From: Pseudonocardia sp. EC080619-01
GTDB lineage: Bacteria > Actinomycetota > Actinomycetes > Mycobacteriales > Pseudonocardiaceae
Assembly (NCBI RefSeq): GCF_001420995.1
Contig: NZ_CP012184.1
Coordinates: 5,130,501 to 5,194,500 of the forward strand
Reading direction: 5' to 3'
Length of the DNA: 64,000 nt
Shown here: positions 1 to 8,164 of the stretch, in pieces
How positions within the stretch are numbered: position 1 is the first letter of the stretch
How the letters are laid out: each line of letters starts with the position of its first letter
Position numbers and translations under genes: made by a program
Notes under the pieces: model-generated
What the model was told of the DNA's origin: nothing
Database searches by the model: none
Seen by the model: only the letters and a program-made list of their open reading frames with translations

Positions 1-1317
1 CGGGTCACGCGACCGGACGCCGGCGGCGTCGAGCCGGGCGGCGGCCGCGTCGACGGTCTCCCCGTGCCCGACGGTCGCGGGCGGCGGCCCGGCGTGCGTG
101 CCGACGTGGTCGTCGGCGGCGAGCCCGGCCAGGTCACCGGTCCGCACACAGCCGATGACGTCCGGGGCCGACCACGTCGTCCCGTCGGTCTCGCGCGGGT
201 GCACGACGGGGACGGCGTCGGGAACGGGGCCGGCGTCCAGCACCTCGCGCAGCTCGGCGACGGTTGCGGTCGCCGGGGCCACGCGCAGGCCGGGCTCGTA
301 CGGGCCGATCACGTCGCGGACCCGTGGCCCGGTCTCGGCGTCGAGGAAGCCGAGGGTGGTCAGCCAGGTGTCGTCGAAGTACTTCGACAGGTAGATCCGG
401 CCCGAGTCCGGCAGCACGGCGACGACCAGGCCGTCCGGGCCGGCCGTCGCGGAGACCCGCAGCGCCGCCGCGACGGCCAGCCCGGCGGAGCCGCCGACCA
501 GCAGTCCCTCCTCGCGGGCCAGGCGGCGCACGGTGCGCAGCGACTCGCCGTCGCCGATCCGCTCGGTCCGGTGCGGGACGGCGGTGTCGTAGACGGCGGG
601 CCAGCTGTCGGTCCCGGTCAGCGGGTGCAGGTAGTGCCCGACGGCCTCGACGTAGTAGGGGCTGCCGTCGCCGCCGCCGTAGCGGGAGGTCCACGGATCG
701 GCCGCGACGATCTCCACGCCGTGCCCGGCCAGGTACCGGCCGGCGCCGGTGACGGTCCCGCCCGTCCCGGCCCCGGCGACGAGGTGGGTGATCCGGCCGC
801 CCGTCTGCGCCCAGATCTCCGGCCCGGTGGTGCGCTCGTGGACGTCCGGGTTGGCCGGGTTGCCGTACTGGTCGGCGAGCCAGCCGCCGGGCGTCTCCCG
901 CGCGATCCGGGCCGCCAGCTGCTGGACGTGCCGCGGGTCCTCGCGCGGCACCAGCCCGGGGGTCGTCACGACCTCGGCGCCGTAGGCCCGCAGCAGCGCG
1001 ATCTTCTCCGTCGTCGTGCGGTCCGGGACGACGAGCACTGCCCGGTGCCCGCGGGCGGCCGCCACCATCGCCAGGCCGATGCCGGTGTTGCCGGAGGTGC
1101 CCTCGACGATCGTGCCGCCCGGCGGCAGCGCGCCGGTCGCCTCGGCGTCGAGCACCATCGCCAGCGCCGCGCGGTCCTTCACCGAGCCGCCGGGGTTCGC
1201 CCACTCGGTCTTCACCCACACCGGCGCGCCGCCCTCCGGTACGACCCGGTTGAGCCGCACCAGCGGGGTCGCGCCGATCCCGTCGAGCACCGAGTCGTGG
1301 ACCGGTCCCGTTCCCAT
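1..1317 (-). CDS. cbs: Cystathionine beta-synthase (partial; C-terminus beyond window)
   Basis: PLP-dependent enzyme that condenses serine (or O-acetylserine) with homocysteine or sulfide in transsulfuration or cysteine synthesis; cytosolic. The protein reads MGTGPVHDSVLDGIGATPLVRLN, then the PLP-lysine motif NPGGSVKDRAAL near residue 45 and the phosphate-binding run GTSGNTG near 70, with a glycine-rich cofactor loop AGAGTGGT near 180. After about residue 320 the sequence becomes a CBS-pair regulatory region (VRDVIGPYEPGLRV...), which separates it from plain CysK/CysM. The 439 codons visible have no stop before base 1; the family is usually 455-465 aa, so only the last 20 or so residues are missing. 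Start ATG at 1317 lies 6-7 nt behind a GGATCT-like -10 element, suggesting a leaderless transcript. Divergent from the reductase gene at 1361. Confidence 0.9.
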   Translation of the reverse strand, partial: MGTGPVHDSVLDGIGATPLVRLNRVVPEGGAPVWVKTEWANPGGSVKDRAALAMVLDAEATGALPPGGTIVEGTSGNTGIGLAMVAAARGHRAVLVVPDRTTTEKIALLRAYGAEVVTTPGLVPREDPRHVQQLAARIARETPGGWLADQYGNPANPDVHERTTGPEIWAQTGGRITHLVAGAGTGGTVTGAGRYLAGHGVEIVAADPWTSRYGGGDGSPYYVEAVGHYLHPLTGTDSWPAVYDTAVPHRTERIGDGESLRTVRRLAREEGLLVGGSAGLAVAAALRVSATAGPDGLVVAVLPDSGRIYLSKYFDDTWLTTLGFLDAETGPRVRDVIGPYEPGLRVAPATATVAELREVLDAGPVPDAVPVVHPRETDGTTWSAPDVIGCVRTGDLAGLAADDHVGTHAGPPPATVGHGETVDAAAARLDAAGVRSRDP

Positions 1318-1318
1318 G

Positions 1319-1335
1319 GGGGCAGATCCTGCCCC
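1319..1335. promoter_or_regulatory. Inverted repeat in cbs/reductase divergent promoter
   Basis: GGGGCAG-ATC-CTGCCCC is a perfect 7-bp dyad just upstream of the cbs start, in the only 43 bp separating two divergent genes. It overlaps the putative -10 of cbs, so a repressor site or a short hairpin are both possible. Confidence 0.4.
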
Positions 1336-1360
1336 GCCCGGCGGGTGGGAGGCTGCGCGG

Positions 1361-2107
1361 GTGAGCGGAACGGTGCTGGTGCTGGGCGGGCGGAGCGAGA
1401 TCGGGGTGGCGGTCGCCGAGCGGCTGGCCGGGGACGACGCGGGGACGGTCGTGCTGGCCGCGCGCCGTCCCGCGGAGCTCGACGCGGAACGTGCCCGGGT
1501 GAGTGCGGCGGGCGCGGAGGTCGACACCGTCGCGTTCGACGCCGACGACCTCGCCGGGCACCGCCCGCTGCTCGACGACGTCCTCGCCCGGCACGGCCGG
1601 ATCGACGTCGCCGTCGTCGCGTTCGGGATCCTCGGCGACCAGGACCGCGCGGAGACCGACGCCGCGCACGCCGCCGCGATCGTGCACACCGACTACCTCG
1701 CCCAGGTGCACCTGCTCACCGAGCTCGCCCGGGTGCTGCGTGCGCAGGGGAGCGGGACGCTCGTCGTCTACTCGTCGGTCGCGGGGGTGCGGGTGCGCCG
1801 CGCCAACTACGTCTACGGCAGCGCCAAGGCCGGACTCGACGGGTTCGCGTCCGGCCTCGCCGACGCGCTCCACGGCTCGGGGGTCCGTCTCGTACTGATC
1901 CGGCCGGGCTTCGTGGTCGGCCGGATGACCGAGGGCATGAGCCCGGCCCCGCTGTCGTCCACACCGGAGCAGGTCGCCGACGCGACCGTGCGGGCCGTCC
2001 GACGTGGCCGCGGCAACGCCGACGTCTGGGTCCCCGGCACACTCCGGCTGCTCTTCCTCGGGCTGCGCCTGCTGCCGCGCGCGGTGTGGCGGCGGATGCC
2101 CCGCTGA
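1361..2107 (+). CDS. SDR-family oxidoreductase, DprE2-like (decaprenylphosphoryl-ketoribose reductase)
   Basis: Short-chain dehydrogenase of 248 aa. The N-terminal dinucleotide loop is LGGRSEIG, the catalytic Ser lies in VYSSVAG, and the Tyr/Lys pair is in YVYGSAKAG. The run RRANYVYGSAKAGLDGF, the RPGFVVGRMTEG motif and the C-terminus LRLLPRAVWRRMPR resemble mycobacterial DprE2, the NADH reductase that with DprE1 makes decaprenylphosphoryl-arabinose for arabinogalactan. An arabinogalactan-bearing actinomycete would need this step. GTG start chosen because GGGAGG lies about 10 nt upstream. No DprE1 gene is visible nearby, so a generic SDR role cannot be excluded. Confidence 0.75.
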   Translation: MSGTVLVLGGRSEIGVAVAERLAGDDAGTVVLAARRPAELDAERARVSAAGAEVDTVAFDADDLAGHRPLLDDVLARHGRIDVAVVAFGILGDQDRAETDAAHAAAIVHTDYLAQVHLLTELARVLRAQGSGTLVVYSSVAGVRVRRANYVYGSAKAGLDGFASGLADALHGSGVRLVLIRPGFVVGRMTEGMSPAPLSSTPEQVADATVRAVRRGRGNADVWVPGTLRLLFLGLRLLPRAVWRRMPR

Positions 2108-2222
2108 TCGTCTACAGATCTCCGGTCGGCGGCAATCGGCGTGTGGCACTTCCGCTCGGGTGAGCCGGGTCATATCGTCGCGTGCGCATCCCCAGAATCG
2201 ACGACGACGTCCAGGAGGAGCA

Positions 2223-3347
2223 GTGGGACACACCCGCGGAGCCGTGGTCCGGAGCGTGCCGGGCAAGTTCGAGGTCGTGGATCTGGAGCTCGACGACCCC
2301 CGCGCGGGCGAGATCGAGGTGAAGATGGTGGCGTCGGGCCTGTGCCACTCCGACGACCACATCGCGACCGGTGACATCCCGGTCGGGGTCTACCCGTTCG
2401 CCGGCGGCCACGAGGGCTCCGGCATCGTCACCCGTGCCGGCGCGAACAAGAAGGGCCTCAAGGAGGGCGACCACGTCGTCTTCTCCTTCCTCCCGTCCTG
2501 TGGGCACTGTCGCTGGTGTGCCAGCGGCATGCAGAACCTGTGCGACCTCGGTGCGGGCCTGCTGGCCGGCACGCGCTGGGGCGAGGACTCCACCCGGATC
2601 AAGCTGGCCGACGACGGCACCCCCGTCGGCCAGATGTGCGGCATCTCGACGTTCTGCGAGACCACGGTGGTCTCGGAGGACTCCTGCGTGAAGATCCCCG
2701 ACGACATCCCGCTCGAGGTCGCCTGCCTGGTCGGCTGCGGCGTCGGCACCGGCTGGGGCTCGGCGGTCAATGCCGGCGGTGTCCAGCCGGGCAACACCAC
2801 GATCGTCATGGGCATCGGTGGCATCGGCATCAACGCCGTGCAGGGCGCCTCGCACGCCGGCGCCTCCAACATCATCGCCGTCGACCCGGTGGCGCTGAAG
2901 CGGGAGAAGGCCCAGCAGCTCGGCGCGACGCACGCGGTCGAGTCCATGGAGGAGGCCACCGAGCTCGCCCAGCAGTTCACCAACGGGCAGGGCGCCGACC
3001 AGACGATCATCACCGTCGGCGTGGTGAAGCCGGAGCACGTCGGACAGGCGATGGCGTCGATCCGCAAGGCGGGCACCGTCGTCGTCACCGCGCTCGGGGA
3101 CATCAACTCCACCGAGCAGCTGCCGGTCTCGCTGGCCGACGTCACCCTGTTCCAGAAGCGGATCCAGGGCGCGATGTTCGGCATGTCCAACCCGAACTGG
3201 GACATCCTGCGGCAGCTGGACCTCTACCGCTCCGGCGCGCTGAAGCTCGACGAGCTGGTCACCAAGACCTACTCGCTCGACCAGGTCGCGAACGCCTACG
3301 AGGACATGCACGCCGGCGCGAACATCCGGGGCGTCATCCGCTTCTGA
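2223..3347 (+). CDS. NDMA-dependent zinc alcohol dehydrogenase (Rxyl_3153-type)
   Basis: Medium-chain zinc alcohol dehydrogenase of 374 aa. Catalytic zinc ligands are visible at C41 and H63-E64 (GGHEGSG); the structural zinc is held by C94, C97, C100 and C108 in SCGHCRWCASGMQNLC. The NAD fold carries GIGGIGIN. The overall sequence fits the NDMA-dependent family, whose members keep NAD tightly bound, need an artificial acceptor in vitro and co-occur with the redox peptide mycofactocin (family knowledge). The mycothiol-dependent formaldehyde dehydrogenase MscR is related and is the main alternative. GTG start with an AGGAGGAG ribosome site 4-10 nt before it. Monocistronic, followed by a strong hairpin terminator. 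Confidence 0.85.
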   Translation: MGHTRGAVVRSVPGKFEVVDLELDDPRAGEIEVKMVASGLCHSDDHIATGDIPVGVYPFAGGHEGSGIVTRAGANKKGLKEGDHVVFSFLPSCGHCRWCASGMQNLCDLGAGLLAGTRWGEDSTRIKLADDGTPVGQMCGISTFCETTVVSEDSCVKIPDDIPLEVACLVGCGVGTGWGSAVNAGGVQPGNTTIVMGIGGIGINAVQGASHAGASNIIAVDPVALKREKAQQLGATHAVESMEEATELAQQFTNGQGADQTIITVGVVKPEHVGQAMASIRKAGTVVVTALGDINSTEQLPVSLADVTLFQKRIQGAMFGMSNPNWDILRQLDLYRSGALKLDELVTKTYSLDQVANAYEDMHAGANIRGVIRF

Positions 3348-3369
3348 TCCCCGCGACGACACGGAACCC

Positions 3370-3403
3370 GGGGCCCGGGGCGCGACGCAGCGCCCCGGGG
3401 CCC
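3370..3403 (+). terminator. Hairpin terminator after alcohol dehydrogenase
   Basis: A GC-rich stem (CCCGGGGCGC pairing with GCGCCCCGGG, extended imperfectly outward) with the six-base loop GACGCA begins 22 nt after the alcohol dehydrogenase stop. There is no clear T-run. It ends only 17 nt before the dipeptidase start. Confidence 0.65.
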
Positions 3404-3419
3404 GGCGCATACTGCGGCC

Positions 3420-4508
3420 GTGGACGATCTCCTGCTGCTCGACGGGCACAACGACCTGCCGTGGGCGCTGCGGACGCTGGACGGGCCCGGACCCGATCTC
3501 GCCGCCGGTGACCCGCGGCTGCACACCGACCTGCCCCGGCTGCGTGCCGGCCGGGTGGGTGCCCAGTTCTGGTCGGTCTACGTGCCCGGCGAGTTCGCCG
3601 CCGACGACGCCGTCACCGCCGTCCTGCAGCAGGTCGACCAGGTGTACCGGCTGGTCGCGCAGCACGGCGACGCACTCGCGTTCGCGGGGTCCGCCGACGA
3701 GGTGGAGCAGGTCGTCGCCGGCGGCAGGCTCGCGTCGCTCATGGGTGCCGAGGGCGGGCACTGCATCGCGAACTCGCTCGCGGTGCTGCGGATGCTCCGC
3801 ACGCTCGGGGTCCGCTACCTGACGCTCACCCACAACCTGAACAACGACTGGGCCGACTCCGCGACCGACACCCCGGTGCACGGCGGGCTGACGGCGTTCG
3901 GCCGCGAGGTCGTCGCCGAGATGAACCGGATCGGCATGATCGTCGACCTGTCGCACGTCGCCGACACGACGATGCGCGACGCGCTGGCCGTCACCGACCG
4001 GCCGGTGCTGTTCACCCACTCCGGCGCCCGCGCGGTCACCGACCACCCGCGCAACGTGCCCGCCGACGTCCTGGAGTCGCTGCGCGGCAACGGCGGCGTC
4101 TGCATGGCGACGTTCGTCCCGCGGTTCGTGTCGGCCGCCGTCACCGCGTGGGACGAGCGCCTCCTCGACGCGATGACCGCCGCCGGACTCGACCACCGCG
4201 ACCTCGACGCGCGGGCGCGGTTCGCCGCGGCCTGGGACGGGCCGCCGGCGCCGCGGGCGACCCTGGACGACGTCGTCGCGCACGTCGAGCACCTGCGCGA
4301 GGCCGCGGGGATCGACCACGTCGGCATCGGTGGCGACTTCGACGGCACCGCCGACCTGCCCGACGGCCTGGCTGACGTCGCCGCCTACCCGCGCCTGTTC
4401 GACGCGCTCGCCGACCGCGGCTGGTCCCGGGAGGACCTGGACAAGCTGGCGGGGCGCAACGCGTTGCGGGTGCTGCGGGCCGCCGACGACGCGGGAGTGT
4501 CCTCCTAG
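3420..4508 (+). CDS. Membrane dipeptidase (peptidase M19)
   Basis: Zinc dipeptidase of 362 aa, renal-dipeptidase family. Motifs in order: DGHNDLPW at residues 8-15 (first metal ligands), AEGGH, VDLSHV, THSGARA and the C-terminal GIGGDFDG. Members cleave dipeptides including D-amino-acid dipeptides and some act on beta-lactams. No signal peptide or membrane anchor is seen, so a cytosolic role is likely. GTG start at 3420 has no Shine-Dalgarno but a CATACT -10-like hexamer 7-8 nt upstream, consistent with leaderless translation. Its stop overlaps the stop of the convergent PIN gene by 4 bp. Confidence 0.88.
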   Translation: MDDLLLLDGHNDLPWALRTLDGPGPDLAAGDPRLHTDLPRLRAGRVGAQFWSVYVPGEFAADDAVTAVLQQVDQVYRLVAQHGDALAFAGSADEVEQVVAGGRLASLMGAEGGHCIANSLAVLRMLRTLGVRYLTLTHNLNNDWADSATDTPVHGGLTAFGREVVAEMNRIGMIVDLSHVADTTMRDALAVTDRPVLFTHSGARAVTDHPRNVPADVLESLRGNGGVCMATFVPRFVSAAVTAWDERLLDAMTAAGLDHRDLDARARFAAAWDGPPAPRATLDDVVAHVEHLREAAGIDHVGIGGDFDGTADLPDGLADVAAYPRLFDALADRGWSREDLDKLAGRNALRVLRAADDAGVSS

Positions 4509-4789
4509 CGGATGGACACGACGCTCACCCCGAGGTCCGGCCCGGACCACGCGGAGTCGGCGGTGACCGCGGGTCCGCCGAGGCGTGCGGCCAGCGCCAG
4601 GCAGCATCGGTCGCCGAGCGACAAGCCGGCCGGGCGGGCGGCAGGCCACAGCTTCGCCGCCGCGAGGTAGGTCTCGACGACGTCGCTGCCGGGCTCGGCG
4701 CGCAGCCAGGCCAGCACGGCTGGCGCATCGAGGACCGCGCGGCGGGGCGGGGATCCGTGGCCGGATCCGGTGGGGTCGTGCCCGGTCAC
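4505..4789 (-). CDS. PIN-domain (VapC-like) toxin, probably internally deleted
   Basis: 94 aa, downstream partner of a small antitoxin with a 4-bp GTGA overlap. PIN motifs present are the first acidic strand VLDAP (D21), AGLSLGDR (D60) and VTADSAW (D78). VapC proteins are normally 125-135 aa and have a central helix block with a conserved N-x-x-E glutamate between the first and second of these. Here only about 38 residues separate D21 from D60, roughly half the usual distance, so the block with that acidic residue is missing without a frame break. An extra 17-residue hydrophilic head precedes the domain. Likely inactive or altered RNase; the assignment to the PIN fold itself is fairly safe. 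Confidence 0.7.
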   Translation of the reverse strand: MTGHDPTGSGHGSPPRRAVLDAPAVLAWLRAEPGSDVVETYLAAAKLWPAARPAGLSLGDRCCLALAARLGGPAVTADSAWSGPDLGVSVVSIR

Positions 4790-4992
4790 GAGGAGGCGTC
4801 CTCGGCCGCGGCCTCGGCGCGGCGCTCGGCGATCAGCTCGTCGGCGGCCGAGGTCTGCGATCCGCCCTGCCAGGACTCGTCGATCTCCCTCCGCATCCGC
4901 GCGACCAGCTGGGCTCGGGACTCCATCACCACCCGGCCGTCACGATTGACGACCACTTCCGACGAATCGGTGTCCCCGCCGTGACCTGACAT
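4786..4992 (-). CDS. Antitoxin of the PIN toxin (prevent-host-death-like)
   Basis: 68 aa, highly charged. It begins MSGHGGDTDSSEVVVN and ends in an acidic/alanine-rich tail. The stretch EVVVNRDGRVVMESRAQLV resembles the DNA-binding N-terminal part of small VapB/Phd-type antitoxins, and the acidic C-terminal helix would wrap the toxin. ATG at 4992 is preferred to the upstream in-frame GTG codons because it sits directly downstream of the operator-like palindromes and gives the usual antitoxin length. Overlap GTGA with the toxin start indicates translational coupling. Family placement is by context and size rather than by a firm motif. Confidence 0.65.
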   Translation of the reverse strand: MSGHGGDTDSSEVVVNRDGRVVMESRAQLVARMRREIDESWQGGSQTSAADELIAERRAEAAAEDASS

Positions 4993-5022
4993 ATCGCAAG
5001 TCTGGTACACGACGGATCCACG

Positions 5023-5053
5023 ATCTGTCAGATACCCGCTACATCTGACAGAC
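5023..5053. promoter_or_regulatory. Toxin-antitoxin operator: nested palindromes
   Basis: TCTGTCAGAT at 5024-5033 and its exact complement ATCTGACAGA at 5043-5052 form a 10-bp dyad with a 9-bp spacer. Each arm is itself a near-perfect small palindrome (ATCTG-T-CAGAT). The pair lies 30-60 bp upstream of the antitoxin start, as expected for conditional autoregulation by a dimeric antitoxin. Confidence 0.65.
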
Positions 5054-5074
5054 AGTGAATGCAGGTTGCGCGGG

Positions 5075-6595
5075 TCAGTCGCCGTCACCCGGCTGCGTCT
5101 CGCGGGACACCGCGAGCGCCCCGGCGGCCGAGGCCGCCAGCCGCAGCGACCCGACCGCCGTCGGGTGGAAGGGATCGGGCCGGTCTAGGCCCTGCACGTC
5201 GGGACCCATCCCGTCGCTCGACGGCGCGCACAGCGGGGTCAGGTTCGGAGCCGCCGTGGTGAACCCGAAACGGGCCGCACCGTCGGCGAGGACGTCGTTG
5301 AGCCGCCGGTTCCGCTCGGCCAGCAGGTCGATCTTGGCCTGGTCGAGGCCGGGTGCCCCGGCCGGGCCGCGCATGTCCGGGCACGAGGCGTCGAACCGGC
5401 CCGGGAACGGGTCGTAGGACAGTGTGACGACGACCCGCGGCCGTCCGGGCAGCGAGTCGAGGTCGGTGAACAGGGCCCCGACGTCACGCGCGAACGTCGC
5501 CAGCCGGGACTCGAACTCGCCGTCGGAGAGACGGTCGTCGCAGGTGGGGAGGCCGTAGCAGTACAGCAGGAAGTCCGACCAGGCCAGGTCGTTCGGGCCG
5601 ATCTCGACGACCACCCACTGCAGCCCCTGGACCTGCTTGAGCCGTCCGACCTGCGGCGGCACGGTGACGCCCGCGCGCGCCTGCGGTCCGCGCAGCCCGG
5701 CCGCCACGCTGGCCCCGGCACAGGCCAGGTTGAGGACGTCCTCGCCGCGCAGCAGCGACAGCTGGGCGGCGGTGGAGTCGATGCTGCGGGCGCACGCGTC
5801 GTCGTCGGGGTCGACGGTCCCGTCGGGCCGCTGCCGGACGTCGCCGCCGACCCGGGCGGCCCGCGAGTCCCCGATGACGGCGCCGGTCACCCCGGTGACC
5901 GGCGGCCCGGCGGGGGACGGGCTGACCTGTGTCGCCCCGACGAGGTCGGTGACCGAGGTGATCGAGCCGAGCCCGGTCGTCGTGCCGTGCAGGGCGGCGA
6001 CCCCGGCACCGCCCCAGAGCAGCACCGACGCGGCGACCGCGATCGTCGTCATCCGGCCGATCGGGCCGGCGTGGTCGTCCCAGTGCACCGGCTGCCGGTC
6101 GGCGCCCCGGGCCTTCCGCAACGCGAGCACCAGCCGTGCCCAGGCCGTCAGCGCGCTGCCCAGCAGCGCGACCAGCACCATCCCGGCCGCGCCCCACAGG
6201 TACCAGGTGGTGAAGCCCTCGGTGAGAGTGCGGACGGCGTCCCCGGCGCCGTCGACCGTCTGCGGCCCGAGCACCGGTCCGTTGTCGGCCGGGCGCTTCA
6301 GCGGGCCGATCGACAGCCGCGGGCGGATCGGGCCGTAGACCTCGACGCGGGTCAGGTCGAACTCGGCGTTGCCGAGCTGGACGATCTGCGCGGGGCCGGA
6401 CAGCGACAGCGGGGGGACGCGGGCCCCGACGCCGACGTCCTGCCCGAACACCTCGACGTGCTTCTCCGGCGTCACCATGATCACCAGGGGGACGCCGACG
6501 ACCGCGATCAGTGCCAGCAGCAGGATCGTGGGGAGCGACCGGGCCTCGCGCAGCAGCGCGCGGACCCGGACCGGGAGCGAGCGGCGCTCGGGCAT
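5075..6595 (-). CDS. SGNH/GDSL-hydrolase domain membrane protein
   Basis: 506 aa with an N-terminal transmembrane helix (about residues 22-44), a second near 150 and a third near 195, followed by an extracytoplasmic SGNH esterase-type domain. Block I is VIGDSRAA (nucleophile Ser near residue 240), the Gly/Asn blocks include CAGASVAAG and EIGPNDLAW, and the Asp/His pair is in RPDPFHPT near 476-480. Six cysteines in the domain suggest disulfides outside the cell. Substrate unknown; acyl or acetyl groups on envelope glycans or lipids are typical. ATG at 6595 chosen; in-frame ATG 6604 and GTG 6622 are alternatives and no start has a convincing ribosome site. Confidence 0.75.
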   Translation of the reverse strand: MPERRSLPVRVRALLREARSLPTILLLALIAVVGVPLVIMVTPEKHVEVFGQDVGVGARVPPLSLSGPAQIVQLGNAEFDLTRVEVYGPIRPRLSIGPLKRPADNGPVLGPQTVDGAGDAVRTLTEGFTTWYLWGAAGMVLVALLGSALTAWARLVLALRKARGADRQPVHWDDHAGPIGRMTTIAVAASVLLWGGAGVAALHGTTTGLGSITSVTDLVGATQVSPSPAGPPVTGVTGAVIGDSRAARVGGDVRQRPDGTVDPDDDACARSIDSTAAQLSLLRGEDVLNLACAGASVAAGLRGPQARAGVTVPPQVGRLKQVQGLQWVVVEIGPNDLAWSDFLLYCYGLPTCDDRLSDGEFESRLATFARDVGALFTDLDSLPGRPRVVVTLSYDPFPGRFDASCPDMRGPAGAPGLDQAKIDLLAERNRRLNDVLADGAARFGFTTAAPNLTPLCAPSSDGMGPDVQGLDRPDPFHPTAVGSLRLAASAAGALAVSRETQPGDGD

Positions 6596-6659
6596 GGCCG
6601 CCATCGTGCACGCACGCGGCACCGCGCGTCACGGCCGAACCGCCCGGATCCGGTGTGCC

Positions 6660-7163
6660 TCAGCCCACCGCCCGGTCGCGCAGGTGCGGCCGCAGCCGGG
6701 CCTCGTCGACGGCGGCCGCACCGTCCCGCTCGATGTCGTCGGCCAGCGCGTCGGCGTGCGCGGTGACGCCGTCCAGGTCCAGCGCGGCCGGCGCGGGCAT
6801 CCCCATCACCCGCCACAGCCGGATGCCCTCGGCGCCGCGCCGTAGCAGCGAGACCGCACCGCGGGCGTTGCCGCGCTGGGCGTGGGTCAGCCCGACGGCG
6901 AGCTGGGCCAGCGCCCGCCAGAGGTCGCGGGTCGCGTCGCCGGCGTCCTTCCAGGTGCCCTCCAGGATCTCGTGGGCCTGGAAGGGCAGTCCCTCGTCGA
7001 GCAGCCTCTGGGCCTCGGCGACGGCCTCGTCCGGCGGGAGCACCAGGTCCTCCGGGACCCGTTCGACGCCGGCCGTCCCGTGCGGGAGCGGGCGACCGGC
7101 GGCGTCGCGGGGGCGGGCGTTGCGGGCCCGGCCCTGGTCGTCGCGGTCACGGGAACGCGTCAT
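6660..7163 (-). CDS. DUF309 family protein
   Basis: 167 aa. The central part LPPDEAVAEAQRLLDEGLPFQAHEILEGTWK is the DUF309 signature, with the conserved HEILEGTW core at about residue 65, followed by RDLWRALAQLAVGLTHAQRGN. The family is a small all-helical fold of unknown function found across actinobacteria and cyanobacteria. The first 40 residues are basic and low-complexity. ATG at 7163 gives the usual length. Upstream of the SGNH gene by 64 bp on the same strand, possibly co-transcribed. Confidence 0.75.
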   Translation of the reverse strand: MTRSRDRDDQGRARNARPRDAAGRPLPHGTAGVERVPEDLVLPPDEAVAEAQRLLDEGLPFQAHEILEGTWKDAGDATRDLWRALAQLAVGLTHAQRGNARGAVSLLRRGAEGIRLWRVMGMPAPAALDLDGVTAHADALADDIERDGAAAVDEARLRPHLRDRAVG

Positions 7164-7214
7164 GGGCCCGACGATGCCAGGTGATCGGCCGGCGCGCGCC
7201 ACACGGACACGCGC

Positions 7215-8132
7215 TCAGCCCGACTCGAGCGGCCCGAGCTCGGCGCTGAAGCGGTCGAGGTAGGCGAACCAGTCGTCGATCGGGGCGGAGGGACGCACGA
7301 CGAACTTGGTCATCCCGCTGTCGACGTGCCTGCGGATCAGCTCGGCGGTGCCCTCCCAGCCGACGCCGACGAGCTCCCGGGGATCGGTGTCGGGGCGCTG
7401 GAACGCCGCCCGCTCGAGGGCGGCGTCGACGTCGGTGCCGGGCTCGGCGAGCCAGATGTTGGTGCCGTAGTGGTCGTCGTCGATCCTGCGGCCGGCGTCG
7501 CGGGCGGCGTTCTCCACGACGGACCGGCCGCGGGCCGTCTCGGCCGGGGTGAGGAAGCTGGCGAGCCAGCCGTCGGCGAACCGGCCGGCGCGGCGCAGGC
7601 CGGCGTCGGCACGGCCGCCGAGCCACAGGTCGAGCGGCTGCGGCGGGCGGGGGAGGACCGTCGCGTCGTCCAGGGTGAAGAAGTCGCCGTGATGGGTCAC
7701 CGACTCCTCGGTGAGCAACCGGCGGAGCACGACGAGCGACTCCTCGAAGACCGCGGGCAGCCGGCCCGGGACGGGATGCAGCTGGCGGTCCTCCGGGGAC
7801 GCCGCGCGGATCCCGAACACCGGCAGGATCCGCTTCGGTGCGAGCGTCGCGAGCGACGCCAGCTCGGCGGCGAGGAGCATCGGGTTGCGCCCCGGCAGCA
7901 CCGTGACGCCGGTGCCGACCTTGAGCCGTCGCGTCCGCGCCGCGGCCCAGGTGCTCCCCACCAGCGGGTCGATCACCGACTTCGAGGCCAGGTCGGCCAG
8001 CCACAACGAGTCCACGGCGGACTTGTCGAGGGCGTCGACGAGCTCGTCGAACTCCGGGCCCAGCTCGGGGAGGCTGCGGGCCCCCACCAGGCCGACGCCG
8101 ATCCGGACCTTGCCGTGCGGGGAGGTGACCAC
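7215..8132 (-). CDS. LLM-class (luciferase-like) flavin/F420-dependent oxidoreductase
   Basis: 305 aa TIM-barrel luciferase-like monooxygenase family protein. Recognisable are the early strand IGVGLVGARSLPELG, the RLKVGTGVTVLPGRNPMLLA segment, the HHGDFFTL loop and LWLGGRADAGLRRAGRFADGW, which binds the flavin or F420 phosphate. The family acts on diverse small molecules with reduced flavin or F420; substrate cannot be told. GTG start at 8132. Two further actinobacterial small-enzyme genes on the same strand lie upstream and downstream, 30-50 bp away. Confidence 0.8.
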   Translation of the reverse strand: MVTSPHGKVRIGVGLVGARSLPELGPEFDELVDALDKSAVDSLWLADLASKSVIDPLVGSTWAAARTRRLKVGTGVTVLPGRNPMLLAAELASLATLAPKRILPVFGIRAASPEDRQLHPVPGRLPAVFEESLVVLRRLLTEESVTHHGDFFTLDDATVLPRPPQPLDLWLGGRADAGLRRAGRFADGWLASFLTPAETARGRSVVENAARDAGRRIDDDHYGTNIWLAEPGTDVDAALERAAFQRPDTDPRELVGVGWEGTAELIRRHVDSGMTKFVVRPSAPIDDWFAYLDRFSAELGPLESG

Positions 8133-8164
8133 TCACAGCACGTTACGCGGCGGTCACTGCCCGG

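Noticed and set aside
2223-3347. Mycothiol-dependent formaldehyde dehydrogenase (MscR)
   Set aside because: Related fold, but the overall motif order fits the NDMA-dependent family better.
2112-4649. Long open frame on the minus strand opposite the alcohol dehydrogenase and dipeptidase
   Set aside because: Arg/Val/Asp-rich translation with no domain, produced by high GC3 of the real genes on the other strand.
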